Below, piece by piece: positions 63,011 through 64,000 of a DNA stretch of 64,000 bases. Numbering within the stretch: position 1 is the first letter of the stretch; every line of letters starts with the position of its first letter. The notes below the pieces were generated by a model. The model made no database searches, was not told the DNA's origin, and saw nothing but the letters and a program-made list of their open reading frames with translations. The position numbers and the translations under genes were made by a program. Origin of the DNA: Ceratopteris richardii (taxonomy: Eukaryota > Streptophyta > Polypodiopsida > Polypodiales > Pteridaceae); NCBI GenBank assembly GCA_020310875.1, contig CM035430.1:98980866-99044865 (forward strand), given 5' to 3'.

Positions 63011-64000
63011 CTAATTTGACTCTTCTTGTCTTTCATATATTTTTCTTTCTTTTATACTTTCCATTTCTTTGAATCTGCTTGTCTTTGTTCCATCCAAGCT
63101 CTTTGTCAAAATATCTGCAATCTGATCTTTTGTCGGAGTGTATACAATTTCTAGCTCCTTCTCCATCACCTTTTCACTGAGGAAATGATAGTGAATCTCT
63201 ATGTGCTTTGTTCTTGCATGAAATACTGGATTTGCTGCAAGATACAACGAGCTCATATTATCTCCATGTATGATAGGTACACCTTGATCAATACCCATGC
63301 TTTTGAACAAGGTCTGCATCCATATCACTTCTTTAGCTGCTTCTACAAGTCCTTTATATTCTGCTTCCATTGACGATAAAGCCATTGTGTGTTGTTTCTT
63401 TGAACACCAGCTCACTAGCTTATATCCTAGGTATATCATATACCCATGTGTTGATCTTCTATCATCTTGACTTCCTGCCCAGTCTGAGTCACTGAATGCT
63501 CTCAACTTTATATCTGACGTAAAAGGATAATATAATCCTTCCTTTATAGTTCTTTTGATATATCTAAGAACTCTTTGTCCTGCAACCCAATGTTGATCCT
63601 TTGGACAATGCATGAACTGTGAGAGAACTCCCACTGCATAACTAAGATCAGGTCTTGTTAGTGTAGCATAAATTAAGCTTCCTACTAACGACTGATACTT
63701 CCTCATATCTTTAAACTCTGCACCACCATATTTACTGAGTTTATGGTTTACTTCAAGCGGTGTTGAAGCTTCTCTGCAATTCTCCATATTAAACTTCTTC
63801 AGTAAGTTTAAAAGATACCTTTCTTGTGAAACATATACACCATGATCTGTGTATGTGATTTCCATTCCAAGAAAGTATGATAACTTTCCTAGATCACTGA
63901 TCTTAAACTCCTTTTCAAGCAATCTCTTTACTTCTTTAATTCCTTCATCTGAGGTACCTGTGATTATAATGTCATCTACATAAATACAAATGTAGATCAT
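63011..64000 (-). CDS. Copia H pol: reverse transcriptase end and RNase H, partial
   Basis: C-terminal part of a copia Pol polyprotein, open through the window edge; the first Met in view is internal. The active site I-Y-V-D-D lies near 63980. Then SDLGKLSYFLGMEI, RPDLSYAVGVLSQFM, RNase H with DWAGSQDDRRSTHGY, SSMEAEYKG, HARTKHIEIHYHF and ADILTKSLDG. No stop or frameshift is seen. It ends 15 bases before the LTR, leaving room for the polypurine tract. Activity cannot be judged without the 5' part. Confidence 0.88.
   Translation of the reverse strand: MIYICIYVDDIIITGTSDEGIKEVKRLLEKEFKISDLGKLSYFLGMEITYTDHGVYVSQERYLLNLLKKFNMENCREASTPLEVNHKLSKYGGAEFKDMRKYQSLVGSLIYATLTRPDLSYAVGVLSQFMHCPKDQHWVAGQRVLRYIKRTIKEGLYYPFTSDIKLRAFSDSDWAGSQDDRRSTHGYMIYLGYKLVSWCSKKQHTMALSSMEAEYKGLVEAAKEVIWMQTLFKSMGIDQGVPIIHGDNMSSLYLAANPVFHARTKHIEIHYHFLSEKVMEKELEIVYTPTKDQIADILTKSLDGTKTSRFKEMESIKERKIYERQEESN

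Larger units (their letters stand above)
61904..64000 (-). mobile_element. Copia H: Ty1/copia element, minus strand, runs off the window
   Basis: 3' LTR 61904-62995, polypurine tract GATTGAGGGGGAGC (62996-63009), then RNase H and RT on the minus strand to the window end. It is the innermost element of the five-level nest. Everything visible is undamaged. Confidence 0.87.

Overview
The window holds no recognisable host gene. It is a nest of LTR retrotransposons of land-plant type. Evidence for a plant: non-chromodomain Ty3/gypsy elements with a tRNA-Asp primer-binding site, several Ty1/copia elements primed by initiator tRNA-Met (TGGTATCAGAGC), and deep nesting as seen in large repeat-rich plant genomes. 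The species cannot be named from this sequence; a gymnosperm, fern, lycophyte or repeat-rich angiosperm are all possible.

Layout. Element A (Ty3/gypsy, + strand, decayed) runs from before the window to about 21640. It has a leader array of TATCGTATCG units (76-886), gag, PR, RT-RH, integrase, a second protease-like domain, an additional 3' ORF (aORF) and a 3' LTR (20756-about 21640). Copia-I (9095-15716, target-site duplication ACCTA) sits inside it and is rearranged: its gag half is inverted and contains a gag-only mini-element with 69-bp LTRs. Element B (about 21645-29032) is an older relative of A. Copia E (29033-30167 and about 36219-37349, + strand) interrupts B. Copia D (30168-about 36218, - strand) interrupts E in gag. 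Copia F (37350-37522 and 54645-58124, + strand) interrupts E in integrase. Element C (37523-54639, - strand) sits in F's 5' LTR. Copia G (58125-61903, - strand) interrupts F in pol, and copia H (61904 to past the window end, - strand) interrupts G. The nest B > E > F > G > H is five levels deep.

Element C is the centrepiece. It is 17,117 bp, with 736-bp LTRs that differ at one visible base, a perfect ACATG target-site duplication, a 22-nt tRNA-Asp primer-binding site, a G-rich polypurine tract, a 3209-codon uninterrupted gag-pol ORF and a 1371-codon second ORF. Comparing it with decayed relatives A and B shows a family with four unusual shared traits. (1) The H2C2 zinc module at the start of integrase is duplicated. 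(2) A second aspartic-protease-like domain follows integrase, ending in a tail of W-x-P-K motifs. (3) A long additional ORF with two conserved domains lies behind a likely splice acceptor; in C it reads through the polypurine tract into the LTR. (4) The leader before gag carries a tandem array rich in TCGCGAT/TATCG cores in A and C, with different units in each.

How the parts work together. In C the 5' LTR would drive a genomic RNA, which is translated as one Gag-Pol polyprotein cut by PR1 and possibly PR2. A spliced RNA would supply the aORF protein. A, B, D, E, F, G and Copia-I carry stops and/or frameshifts in what is visible. The part of H inside the window is open.
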